From contig CAYVLI010000037.1 of the NCBI GenBank assembly GCA_964452105.1, forward strand, positions 1 through 9,858: a DNA stretch of 9,858 nucleotides, written 5' to 3'. Shown piece after piece: positions 1 through 6,436 of the stretch. Origin of the DNA: CAYVLI01 sp964452105 [NCBI: uncultured Nitrospinota bacterium] (GTDB taxonomy: Bacteria > JAUXIQ01). The stretch's first letter is position 1. Each line of letters opens with the position of its first letter. The position numbers and the translations under genes are program-made. The notes beneath the pieces were generated by a model. That model worked only from the letters and a program-made list of their open reading frames with translations. It did not search any database and was not told where the DNA came from.

Positions 1-247
1 CTACTGGACGTCATAGGATAAAGCACACTCTGGCAGTAGACATCGGGATGCTCGGTTTGAGATGTGACGATGAGAAGCAGAGCTATGAACTAGCTTGCTA
101 CACCGGTTACTGGTGAAAATTTCTGTTAAGGCAACTCCCCCCGCTGCCTATCGTTACAGCGCCCATCCTCAACTCTATGTATTTTGACAAAAAAAGCGAA
201 GGCCCATCTTTTTAGCCGCTGTTAATTGAAGCCGCTGCTTCCACGTC
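1..247. other. Non-coding end of window, downstream of the HD-GYP gene
   Basis: No convincing gene is seen here. One plus-strand frame is open from the window edge to a TGA at about 112-114 (roughly 36 codons), but I do not recognise the peptide and it has no visible start, so it could be the tail of a gene cut by the edge or chance. The 8-mer AGCCGCTG occurs twice in direct orientation at 214-221 and 230-237. The part nearest the sensor gene holds a small hairpin and an A-run that could end its transcription (listed separately). Confidence 0.5.
189..241 (-). terminator. Weak candidate terminator of the HD-GYP sensor gene
   Basis: On the minus strand, just after the sensor stop codon, GAAGC and GCTTC form a 5-bp stem with a 4-base loop (228-241). 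Seven consecutive T residues follow further down (complement of A189-A195). About 33 bases separate the stem from the T-run, and only a broken GC-rich pairing can be drawn right before the T-run, so this is not a textbook intrinsic terminator. Position and T-run are the only support. Confidence 0.25.
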
Positions 248-2317
248 CTACTGGAACTTAAACCCTTTCTCGGTAATACACTCTAAGCAAGCATCTACCA
301 CCATAGGATCATATAGGATACCACTATTTTCTGATATTTCTTCTAATGCCTTGTCTATACCCAGAGCTGGTCGGTAAGGTCGGTGAGACGCCATAGCCTC
401 TGCAACATCAGCTACAGCCAGAATCCTCGCTTCTATGATAATGTTTTCACCCGATAAACCAGAAGGATACCCGGAACCGTTCATCCTTTCGTGATGTTGG
501 AGTACGATCTCAGCAACCGGCCATGGAAATTCTACATCTTTTAATATTTTATAACCAACTAAAGGGTGAGTTTTTATCAAATCGAATTCGGTTTCAGATA
601 TACTACCTGGCTTGCTGAGAATCTCTGCCGGTACTGTTAACTTGCCTAGATCATGAATAACCCCAGCCATGCGGATTCCATTGATCTGTTCACTTGGAAG
701 ACCCATCTTTGTGGCTATTGTGCGAGCAAGATCGGCTACGCGTTTTTGATGTCCGGCAGTGTAAGGATCCCTGATTTCGACTGTTGATGCTATGACCTGG
801 ACGGTTCCGTCCACAGCCCTTCTCAACATATGCAAACTATGTTGAAGTTCTTCTTCCATTCGCTTGCGTTCGGTGATGTCCTGCATCGTCCCCACCATCC
901 GGATGGGCTTGCCGAAATCATCAAATATGACCTTCGCCTGTTCGTGGACGATGCGCACCTCGGCATTCGGCAGTACGATACGGTGATTGATACCGTAAGG
1001 TTTGTTTTCATATAGAGCTGCTCTCCCTGATTTCTCCACAAATTCCCTATCATCGGGATGAACGAAATTCATAAAGGCCTTGTAGGTCGCGTCAATTTCC
1101 TGCGGCTTCAGGCCAAAAATCCGGTAGACCTCATCCGACCAGTGCGATTCATTATTGACGATATCCCAATCCCAACTCCCCAGATGCGCTATGTGCTGGG
1201 CCTCGGCCAAGCTGGCCTCACTCCTCCGCAATGTCTCCTCGCCCAGCTTGCGCTCGGTGATGTCAACCGCTGAGGGAATCAAGTAGATGATTCTACCTGC
1301 CTCGTCGATCAATGGCTGTATGCAGAAATCAATGGTAATGAAACGCTTTTCACCAACGCGTACAATCACATCATAACGACAGGTTTCGCCTCTTGCTGCC
1401 CGGTGGATCGCATCTCGTAGCTGCTGCTTGACGGGCTCCGAATAAGACCACCAATATGTCTCCTCAAAGGGTTTCCCCAAGACGTCTTCGGGCCTCAATC
1501 CAGCTACCTCAAGAGCTGGTCGGTTTGCTTCTATCAATGCGCCCTCGGATGTCATGAGGCCAACTAACATATGCGGGCCGAGGCCATCGAGGACATTTCG
1601 AAGGAGTCTTTCGCTCTCTTTTAAGGCTTCTTCAGCCCGTTTTTGCTCGGTTACGTCCACGTACATTGCCAACGAGCAGCGTACATTACCGTAAGAATAT
1701 GTTTCAGGAACTGCTCGCAGCAATGTCTCGATTACACGTCCATCTCTTGCTGTCAGATGGCGTTCTTCGGCAATAAAGGAACCTTCCAGTGCTCGTTTAT
1801 AGCCACCGCCCTCCAATAATTTGGCACGTGATTCGGGTGTGTAGAAGTCAGCCAAGGGCTTTTCCTGTACTTCAGCGCGAGTATAACCCAGAGTGTTTAA
1901 GAATTTTTTGTTGCAGTCCGCAATTGTAGGAACGCCATCCTGATCATGGGTAATTAAATACATCACGGGCGCTTCCTCGAACAGCTTGCGGTATCTCTCT
2001 TCACGGTCACGTAATGCCTTTTCTATGCGTATATTGCGTTTGTTGCGTTCACGGTGAACCAGGCCATAGGCCACGAGTATTTCCATCAAGGGCGAGGTGA
2101 TAAGGTGGGCGACGTCCAGAAGTGTCCTATCCGGAAACTCCTGTGCCAGGCGGCGGAGCGCCACATCGTGGAGCTCTGCAATCTCCTCGGTCGGGATATC
2201 TTCCATTACAAGCTCTCTACCCAATTCCATTGCCGCTGACAAATGCTCTTCCTCAGGCCTGGTGATATAGCTCTTAAGTATTGAAAAGTATCTATCATAG
2301 ATAGATTGAATCAGCAT
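248..2317 (-). CDS. RsbU_N-like / triple-PAS / HD-GYP phosphodiesterase
   Basis: A 689-residue soluble signalling protein with no signal peptide or membrane segment. Residues about 5-90 resemble the helical N-terminal domain of RsbU phosphatases, which in the known case docks the kinase RsbT. Three PAS/PAC units follow at about 105-226, 233-356 and 366-484, each ending in a D-[VI]-T-E-[RQ]-K linker; the third is of the PAS_3 type. The C-terminal HD-GYP domain (about 505-685) keeps H523, the H555-D556 pair in HDLGK, H584, H608-H609-E610, G616-Y617-P618 and D637, so metal binding and cyclic-di-GMP hydrolysis to pGpG/GMP are expected. The PAS signal and any ligand cannot be read. The ATG at 2317 is preceded by GAGGTGG at good spacing. 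There is no histidine kinase, GGDEF or receiver domain. By eye its base composition is more AT-rich than the plus-strand genes to the right. Family assignment is secure; the N-terminal domain call is by pattern only. Confidence 0.93.
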   Translation of the reverse strand: MLIQSIYDRYFSILKSYITRPEEEHLSAAMELGRELVMEDIPTEEIAELHDVALRRLAQEFPDRTLLDVAHLITSPLMEILVAYGLVHRERNKRNIRIEKALRDREERYRKLFEEAPVMYLITHDQDGVPTIADCNKKFLNTLGYTRAEVQEKPLADFYTPESRAKLLEGGGYKRALEGSFIAEERHLTARDGRVIETLLRAVPETYSYGNVRCSLAMYVDVTEQKRAEEALKESERLLRNVLDGLGPHMLVGLMTSEGALIEANRPALEVAGLRPEDVLGKPFEETYWWSYSEPVKQQLRDAIHRAARGETCRYDVIVRVGEKRFITIDFCIQPLIDEAGRIIYLIPSAVDITERKLGEETLRRSEASLAEAQHIAHLGSWDWDIVNNESHWSDEVYRIFGLKPQEIDATYKAFMNFVHPDDREFVEKSGRAALYENKPYGINHRIVLPNAEVRIVHEQAKVIFDDFGKPIRMVGTMQDITERKRMEEELQHSLHMLRRAVDGTVQVIASTVEIRDPYTAGHQKRVADLARTIATKMGLPSEQINGIRMAGVIHDLGKLTVPAEILSKPGSISETEFDLIKTHPLVGYKILKDVEFPWPVAEIVLQHHERMNGSGYPSGLSGENIIIEARILAVADVAEAMASHRPYRPALGIDKALEEISENSGILYDPMVVDACLECITEKGFKFQ
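862..1264. repeat. 19-base imperfect direct repeat at PAC-domain ends
   Basis: GCTTGCG[T/C]TCGGTGATGTC occurs at 862-880 and 1246-1264 with one mismatch. A more diverged copy lies near 1640-1658. They encode the D-I-T-E-R-K linkers that close PAS units within the sensor gene, so this is the DNA trace of internal domain duplication and not a mobile repeat. Confidence 0.7.
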
Positions 2318-2772
2318 AACACCACCTCACTTCTAAATATCAGGACTGCTGCGTCATCAGTCTCACGGCCTCAGGCATGGATGATTTTCTCCATCGCCGC
2401 TTTTGCTCCTCTTTCAGCTGCTTACCGTGCCCCAGGCCACCGGATACACAGATTTCGTCTTTCTGCCACTGTGCCAATAGCAGCTCTTGTCGCGGCAATG
2501 CGGGCCGTCTTTGAAGGCACGTTTTACGATTCCCGCCTGCATCGCTGCCTCTTTTTTGCTACGATCTGAAAGCATTGGTGACAAACCAGGGGCTACCGCC
2601 ACCAAAATAGTTGATATCTGCATTACCAGAAGAGTCAATAACAATGGAGACAAACTTGCCTGCCCAGATATGTCCACTGTTGCAACTTGCAATGATCCGG
2701 AGGCGTTGGCAATGAGCAAACCAAGAACAGTTACTTCCAGAAATGTGATATTACAAAGTTTTTATTGGTCAT
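2311..2772 (-). pseudogene. Possible eroded gene upstream of the HD-GYP sensor
   Basis: No intact gene is present, but several signs suggest a decayed one. An ATG at 2772-2770 opens a short frame that stops after 13 codons. The adjacent frame is open from 2761 to 2414 and begins with a hydrophobic, membrane-like stretch of about 50 residues (FLEVTVLGLL, then LLLTLLVMQIS near 2640-2615). A third frame, broken by stops at 2424-2422 and 2373-2371, ends in ETDDAAVLIFR and stops at 2313-2311, overlapping the sensor ATG at 2317. An acidic DD followed by a hydrophobic strand and Arg very near the C-terminus is typical of PP2C/SpoIIE-type (RsbU-like) phosphatases. Joining these frames needs at least two shifts and crosses stops, so it may be chance. 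Family identity is a guess. Confidence 0.2.
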
Positions 2773-2791
2773 AATGCGCCACAGCCCATTT

Positions 2792-2815
2792 ATTATAAAG
2801 GCCAATTACTGTCAA
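2792..2815 (-). promoter_or_regulatory. TTGACA and TATAAT boxes with a 12-base spacer
   Basis: On the minus strand a perfect TTGACA (2815-2810) and a perfect TATAAT (2797-2792) lie upstream of the ATG at 2772 of the possible eroded gene. The spacer is only 12 bases, whereas sigma-70-type promoters need about 16-18, so the pair would not work as drawn; it may be a promoter damaged by a small deletion, or coincidence. Confidence 0.25.
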
Positions 2816-2946
2816 AAGGCTATTTGCCATACAGGCTTTATAAGGGCAAGTGATTCAGATGCTACTCCAAAGGAGAGTTCTTCTCGGGTGTGCAGTATAA
2901 CCGCGGCAGTAGTTTCTACAGGAAATTAATTACAGACTAACAAAAC

Positions 2947-2963
2947 CTTGATATGATATCAAG
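2947..2963. repeat. Perfect 7-bp inverted repeat, operator-like
   Basis: CTTGATA and TATCAAG flank the 3-base centre TGA. The short spacing and AT-rich arms suit a dimeric repressor site better than an RNA hairpin. No gene starts close by, so its target is unclear. Confidence 0.35.
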
Positions 2964-3112
2964 AGCATAATCCATCGGGTGCACTTACGGGAGCATTTAT
3001 ACTAAGATTTCCAACCTCGGCACCGCCTGTTCATATTTCCTTTGCAAATTGTCAAGGCTGAGCTGGCTGTGGATTTCGAGGCTCTTAGGATTGCCAAGCA
3101 ATGACGGCCAAA

Positions 3113-3130
3113 AGACGTTGAGGGACGTCT
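3113..3130. repeat. Perfect 6-bp hairpin
   Basis: AGACGT, a 6-base loop TGAGGG, then ACGTCT. No T-run follows on either side, so it does not look like a terminator. It sits 14 bases before another pair of dyads. Confidence 0.35.
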
Positions 3131-3144
3131 ATAGCTGCCCATGA

Positions 3145-3189
3145 TTGGCCCTGGATTAGTACGGGCCCAATGTTAATAAGAAATTAACA
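3145..3189. repeat. Two abutting dyads in gene-free DNA
   Basis: First dyad, 3145-3170: TTGGCCC pairs with GGGCCCAA across an 11-base loop, leaving one bulged C. Second dyad, 3171-3189: TGTTAAT and ATTAACA are perfect 7-bp arms around AAGAA. They touch without a gap. The second resembles a protein-binding operator; the first is GC-rich enough to fold in RNA. No T-run follows. Confidence 0.4.
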
Positions 3190-3676
3190 AGGTTTAGGGG
3201 TTATCTTCTTCTATTGGTACAACAGGCAGGTACTACTACATTTTATGGTTGTTTCACGTCATCAAAAAGTTTCGATTTCTCGCCACCACCATCACTACTT
3301 TCTGAGGTACTCACCCGCTTGTAGATAGGCATATCAAGTACAGCCCTTGGTTTTATTTCGAATCCCTGGGCCTATCCGTGGGATAACTCACATCAACCCG
3401 GTTTCAAGCAGGGCGGAGTTCGATGTACTAGCGGCCGGAATCGATTCGTATCATAAGAGGCTGATAGCTGTGCAAGACTATGTTCGGTTGATAGCAATAT
3501 TCTAAACCGATGTTTGTTCCTGTCAACACTGAAATGCCCTGGAGCAGGGCGGGCGCAGCAAGCGGAGCCCCTACATTAGGAAACGGTCCGCGTTTGAGGG
3601 AGCACCCCGTTCACTATATAATTCTCTGGTGGATACCTGTTCTCGTGGCGTTTACTAATTGCATGGCGGAAGAAGA

Positions 3677-3708
3677 TTGAGCGGAGGCATCGTGTGCTGT
3701 TATATATT
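3677..3708 (+). promoter_or_regulatory. Weak candidate promoter for the COG2403-like gene
   Basis: TTGAGC at 3677-3682 is followed by an AT-rich box starting at 3701 (TATATA, then TATATT at 3703), giving an 18- to 20-base spacer. It lies about 60 bases upstream of the ATG at 3770. It matches the sigma-70 consensus only in part, but is the best pair upstream of this gene. Confidence 0.3.
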
Positions 3709-3769
3709 AATGAGAGGAAAACTGTTCGGATGATGTTTCGGAATTAATTGCAGGGAGTGGATTTGTGCC

Positions 3770-5098
3770 ATGACGGATAATAGAATACGCGTCTTGATAT
3801 TGGGGGCGGCGGGGAGGGATTTTCATAATTTCAACGTCTGCTACCGCACGAACGAATGCTACGAGGTGGTCGGCTTCACCGCCGCGCAGATACCCAACGT
3901 TGCTGACCGCCGCTATCCCCCCGGGATGGCAGGAGAGCTTTACCCCGACGGCATACCAATATACAGGGAAGAGGAGCTGGAAGACCTCATAGGTAGGGAG
4001 AGGGTGGATGAGGTGGTCTTCTCCTACAGCGACGTGTCTCACCAGCAGGTGATGCACCTGGCCAGCAGGGCCATCGCCTGCGGGGCGCGCTTCGTGTTAT
4101 TGAGCGCGCGAGAGACCATGCTTGAAAGCAGCGTACCGGTGGTAGCGGTCTGCGCGGTGCGCACGGGCTGCGGGAAGAGCGCTGTCTCCCGCAAGGTGGC
4201 GGCTATTCTCAAGAGCATGGGAAAGAAGGTGGTGGTCATCCGACATCCAATGCCTTACGGGGACCTCGCCGGCTCCAGGGTGCAGCGATTCGCCACCTAC
4301 GATGACTTCGACAGGCATCACTGCACCATCGAGGAGCGGGAGGAGTATGAACCTCATATCGGCGAAGGGAACGTAGTCTATGCGGGTGTGGATTATGCGG
4401 AAATTCTGGCTCAGGCGGAAGAAGAAGCGGATGTTATATTGTGGGACGGCGGCAATAACGACCTACCTTTTTACGTGCCCGGATTGCACATTACCCTGGT
4501 GGACCCTCACAGGGCGGGACATGAGTTGCTATATCACCCAGGTGAAGCTAATCTGATAATGGCGGATGCGGTGCTTATACCCAAGCAGGAGACTTCCTCG
4601 GTGGACCAGATTGCTCTGGTCAAAGATAACATCAGAAGGGTGAACCCTGGAGCGGTTATCATAGACGCCGAATCGCCTGTTACGGTGACCGAACCGGAAC
4701 TGATAAAAGGCAGGTCCGTTCTGGTCGTAGAGGACGGTCCCAGCGTCACGCACGGGGGGATGCCCTATGGGGCGGGCTACCTGGCGGCGCAGAAGTATGA
4801 TGCAGGCAGGGTGGTCGAGCCAGGGCCATACGTCGTTGGATCGTTAAAAGAGGTTTTGCACCGTTATACCCACATCCGACACGTTCTGCCGGCTATGGGC
4901 TATGGTGAAGAGCAAATGCGAGAGCTTGAACAGACCATATCCAACACCCCCTGCGACCTGGTCATTGCCGGGACGCCAATAGACCTCCGCCGCCTGCTCA
5001 ATGTCCAGGTGCAGGTAGTCAGGGCTACTTATGAGATAGTAGAAAAGAGCAAGCCGGATCTGAGAGATTTGCTGGTCGCATTATTTCGAAAAGGGTAG
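3770..5098 (+). CDS. Cyclic 2,3-diphosphoglycerate synthetase-like P-loop protein (COG2403)
   Basis: A 442-residue cytosolic protein that matches the COG2403 family, whose characterised member is archaeal CpgS (ATP-dependent cyclisation of 2,3-diphosphoglycerate). Residues 6-45 form a Rossmann-like start with VLILGAAGRDFHNFN. The P-loop is A129-VRTGCGKS137, close to the GxxTGxGK[ST] form of dethiobiotin-synthetase-like enzymes. W225-D226-GGNND231 is a Walker-B-like family motif, and EDGP (321-324) followed by THGGMPYGAG (327-336) is a family signature. Length is normal for the family (about 440-460). The ATG at 3770 has GGAGTGG nine bases upstream. arcC starts 125 bases after the stop, with a hairpin between. 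cDPG is a solute of thermophilic methanogens, so a bacterial copy beside arcC probably acts on another substrate. Family assignment is firm; reaction unknown. Confidence 0.88.
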   Translation: MTDNRIRVLILGAAGRDFHNFNVCYRTNECYEVVGFTAAQIPNVADRRYPPGMAGELYPDGIPIYREEELEDLIGRERVDEVVFSYSDVSHQQVMHLASRAIACGARFVLLSARETMLESSVPVVAVCAVRTGCGKSAVSRKVAAILKSMGKKVVVIRHPMPYGDLAGSRVQRFATYDDFDRHHCTIEEREEYEPHIGEGNVVYAGVDYAEILAQAEEEADVILWDGGNNDLPFYVPGLHITLVDPHRAGHELLYHPGEANLIMADAVLIPKQETSSVDQIALVKDNIRRVNPGAVIIDAESPVTVTEPELIKGRSVLVVEDGPSVTHGGMPYGAGYLAAQKYDAGRVVEPGPYVVGSLKEVLHRYTHIRHVLPAMGYGEEQMRELEQTISNTPCDLVIAGTPIDLRRLLNVQVQVVRATYEIVEKSKPDLRDLLVALFRKG

Positions 5099-5100
5099 GG

Positions 5101-5113
5101 GGCGCTGTGCGCC
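5101..5113 (+). repeat. Short GC hairpin just after the COG2403-like gene
   Basis: GGCGC-TGT-GCGCC is a perfect 5-bp stem with a 3-base loop, three bases past the stop codon. No T-run follows. It could protect the 3' end of the message or pair with the larger hairpin at 5136-5165 to form a bipartite element. Confidence 0.4.
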
Positions 5114-5135
5114 GTGACTATGCTCTCGTATTGAC

Positions 5136-5165
5136 GTGCTGTCGGGTGCGGAGACCCGACAACAC
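5136..5165 (+). repeat. REP-like hairpin between the COG2403-like gene and arcC
   Basis: TGTCGGGT (5140-5147) pairs perfectly with ACCCGACA (5154-5161) across the 6-base loop GCGGAG. After one C/A mismatch, GTG (5136-5138) pairs with CAC (5163-5165), giving an 11-pair stem in all. No T-run follows, so it is not a canonical intrinsic terminator. It may be a dispersed REP-like palindrome, or a processing or attenuation hairpin setting the arcC to GTPase ratio. Confidence 0.55.
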
Positions 5166-5223
5166 AGGAACACACCCTTAACCTCGGACAGGAGAAGAAA
5201 CCGATAGAGTTATCGAGGTGGTG

Positions 5224-6162
5224 ATGAATAAAAATATTGTGGTGGCGCTGGGCGGAAACGCCCTGATAAGGCCGGGCCAGAAGGGGACATGGCAGGAACA
5301 ACTGGAGAACATCAGGTCCAGTCTGGACGGTGTTATCAGTCTGATAAAGAGCGGTTACGAACTGGTCATAACCCACGGCAACGGCCCACAGGTGGGGGAT
5401 ATGCTGCTCATGGTGGAGGCCGCCAGGGGCAAGGTGCCCGAGCTGAGCCTGGGTCTCTGCGTGGCGGATACAGAAGGGGCAATGGGCTACATGATACAGC
5501 AGGCCCTTGTCAACCGCCTCCTGCAGGAGAGCATAAACAAGGGTGTGGTGACCATAATAACCCAGGTGATGGTGAACGATGATGACCCTGCATTTTTCAA
5601 ACCGACCAAACCAGTGGGTCCTTACATGAGCAAGGAAGAAGCGGGGGCTTTCAAAAAAGAGAGGTCATGGGAGTTCACCTATATAGAGAGCAAGGGTTAC
5701 CGCAGGGTGGTGCCTTCGCCTGTTCCAGTGAATATCATAGAAAAAGAGGCTATAATCAGGCTTCTCGACTGGGGCGTGATCGTGGTGGCGGCAGGTGGAG
5801 GCGGGATACCTGTGGTTCAGGGAGAAGACGGCAGCCTCACCGGCGTGGATGCGGTAATAGACAAGGACAGAGCCTCAGCCGTGCTGGCGCTGGATACAGG
5901 AGCCTCCTGCCTGATTATGCTCACCGGCGTTGAGGCGGTATGTTTAAACTACCACACAGCGGAGGAGAAGCCGCTGCCCAGGCTCTCCCTCGAGGAAGCG
6001 GAAGAGTACCTGGCTCAGGGCCATTTCCCGCGTGGAAGCATGGGGCCGAAAATCGAAGCAGCCATAACCTTCTTGAAAGGCGGGGGCCGAAGGGTAATCA
6101 TAACCAGCATCGACGGACTAAAGGAAGCCATGGCGGGAAGGAGGGGCACCATGATAGAGTGA
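5224..6162 (+). CDS. arcC: Carbamate kinase
   Basis: A 312-residue amino-acid-kinase-fold enzyme that reversibly transfers phosphate between carbamoyl phosphate and ADP, in catabolism giving ATP, ammonia and CO2. Family motifs are complete: ALGGNAL (8-14), HGNGPQVG (51-58), GYMIQQ (88-93), KPTKPVGP (126-133), RRVVPSP (160-166), GGGGIPV (191-197), GVDAVIDKD (207-215) and FPRGSMGPKIEAA (268-280). Length is typical (about 310). GTG codons at 5218 and 5221 are in frame, but the ATG at 5224 is preferred because GAGG at 5215-5218 then serves as the ribosome binding site and the protein begins directly at the first beta strand. No arginine deiminase, ornithine carbamoyltransferase or other carbamoyltransferase is in the window, so the source of carbamoyl phosphate is unknown. 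The 5' neighbour is the COG2403-like protein, 125 bases away on the same strand. Confidence 0.96.
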   Translation: MNKNIVVALGGNALIRPGQKGTWQEQLENIRSSLDGVISLIKSGYELVITHGNGPQVGDMLLMVEAARGKVPELSLGLCVADTEGAMGYMIQQALVNRLLQESINKGVVTIITQVMVNDDDPAFFKPTKPVGPYMSKEEAGAFKKERSWEFTYIESKGYRRVVPSPVPVNIIEKEAIIRLLDWGVIVVAAGGGGIPVVQGEDGSLTGVDAVIDKDRASAVLALDTGASCLIMLTGVEAVCLNYHTAEEKPLPRLSLEEAEEYLAQGHFPRGSMGPKIEAAITFLKGGGRRVIITSIDGLKEAMAGRRGTMIE

Positions 6163-6329
6163 AAGGCCTTTATCCCAACCTGCAGATTATCCTCGTTTCA
6201 GCATATTTATTCCTTTTCCAGCGTTTTATTTCAACTCTTTGGGTCGGTTCCGCAATCCATTATCCCCTTATCGGGAATAGATCGACTTCAGGGACGATCA
6301 GTTTTGCGATAGCGGGGCAAACCTGTCTT

Positions 6330-6360
6330 TTGCCACTTCAAAAAGGCTATAGCATATAAT
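6330..6360 (+). promoter_or_regulatory. Candidate sigma-70 promoter of the SDR-E1-E2 operon
   Basis: TTGCCA (6330-6335, five of six consensus bases) and a perfect TATAAT (6355-6360) are separated by 19 bases, slightly long. They sit in the 274-base gap after arcC, the only large gap on the right half, about 75 bases before the SDR start. A small GATCG/CGATC inverted repeat at 6280-6299 lies upstream and could bind a regulator. This suggests the SDR-E1-E2 set is transcribed apart from arcC. Confidence 0.4.
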
Positions 6361-6423
6361 GGGGATGGTTGAAACATGGATTTGAAAAATCGATATCGAA
6401 TAAGGTAAAAAGAAAGTCCGGAG

Positions 6424-6429
6424 AGGAGG
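6424..6429 (+). promoter_or_regulatory. Strong Shine-Dalgarno deciding the GTG start of the SDR
   Basis: AGGAGG lies 7 bases upstream of the GTG at 6437. The nearer ATG at 6430 is followed at once by a TAA stop and cannot be the start, so translation must begin at GTG. Confidence 0.8.
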
Positions 6430-6436
6430 ATGTAAG

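Larger units (their letters stand above)
2774..3769. other. About 1 kb without a recognisable gene
   Basis: All frames are broken by frequent stops and no start with a ribosome binding site leads into a recognisable protein. I see no tRNA, rRNA or known small RNA. The stretch holds several short perfect dyads between 2947 and 3189 (listed separately), a smaller one at 3373-3385 (TATCC-GTG-GGATA), a perfect 10-base palindrome GAATCGATTC at 3438-3447, and near 3546-3574 a GC-rich GGGC...GCCC pairing. The last 100 bases must carry the leader of the gene starting at 3770. It is probably a mix of eroded DNA and regulatory sequence. Confidence 0.5.

Noticed and set aside
2487-2774. Plus-strand open frame of 95 codons
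   Set aside because: No binding site, no recognisable domain, and its composition is explained by the opposite-strand eroded frame.
3340-3390. tRNA-like TTCGAATCCC near 3357
   Set aside because: The flanking bases do not form a T stem, and no acceptor or anticodon arm can be drawn around it.
6162-6171. AAAGGCCTTT palindrome right after arcC as a terminator
   Set aside because: It has no loop and no following T-run; a 10-base self-complementary run is not a terminator by itself.
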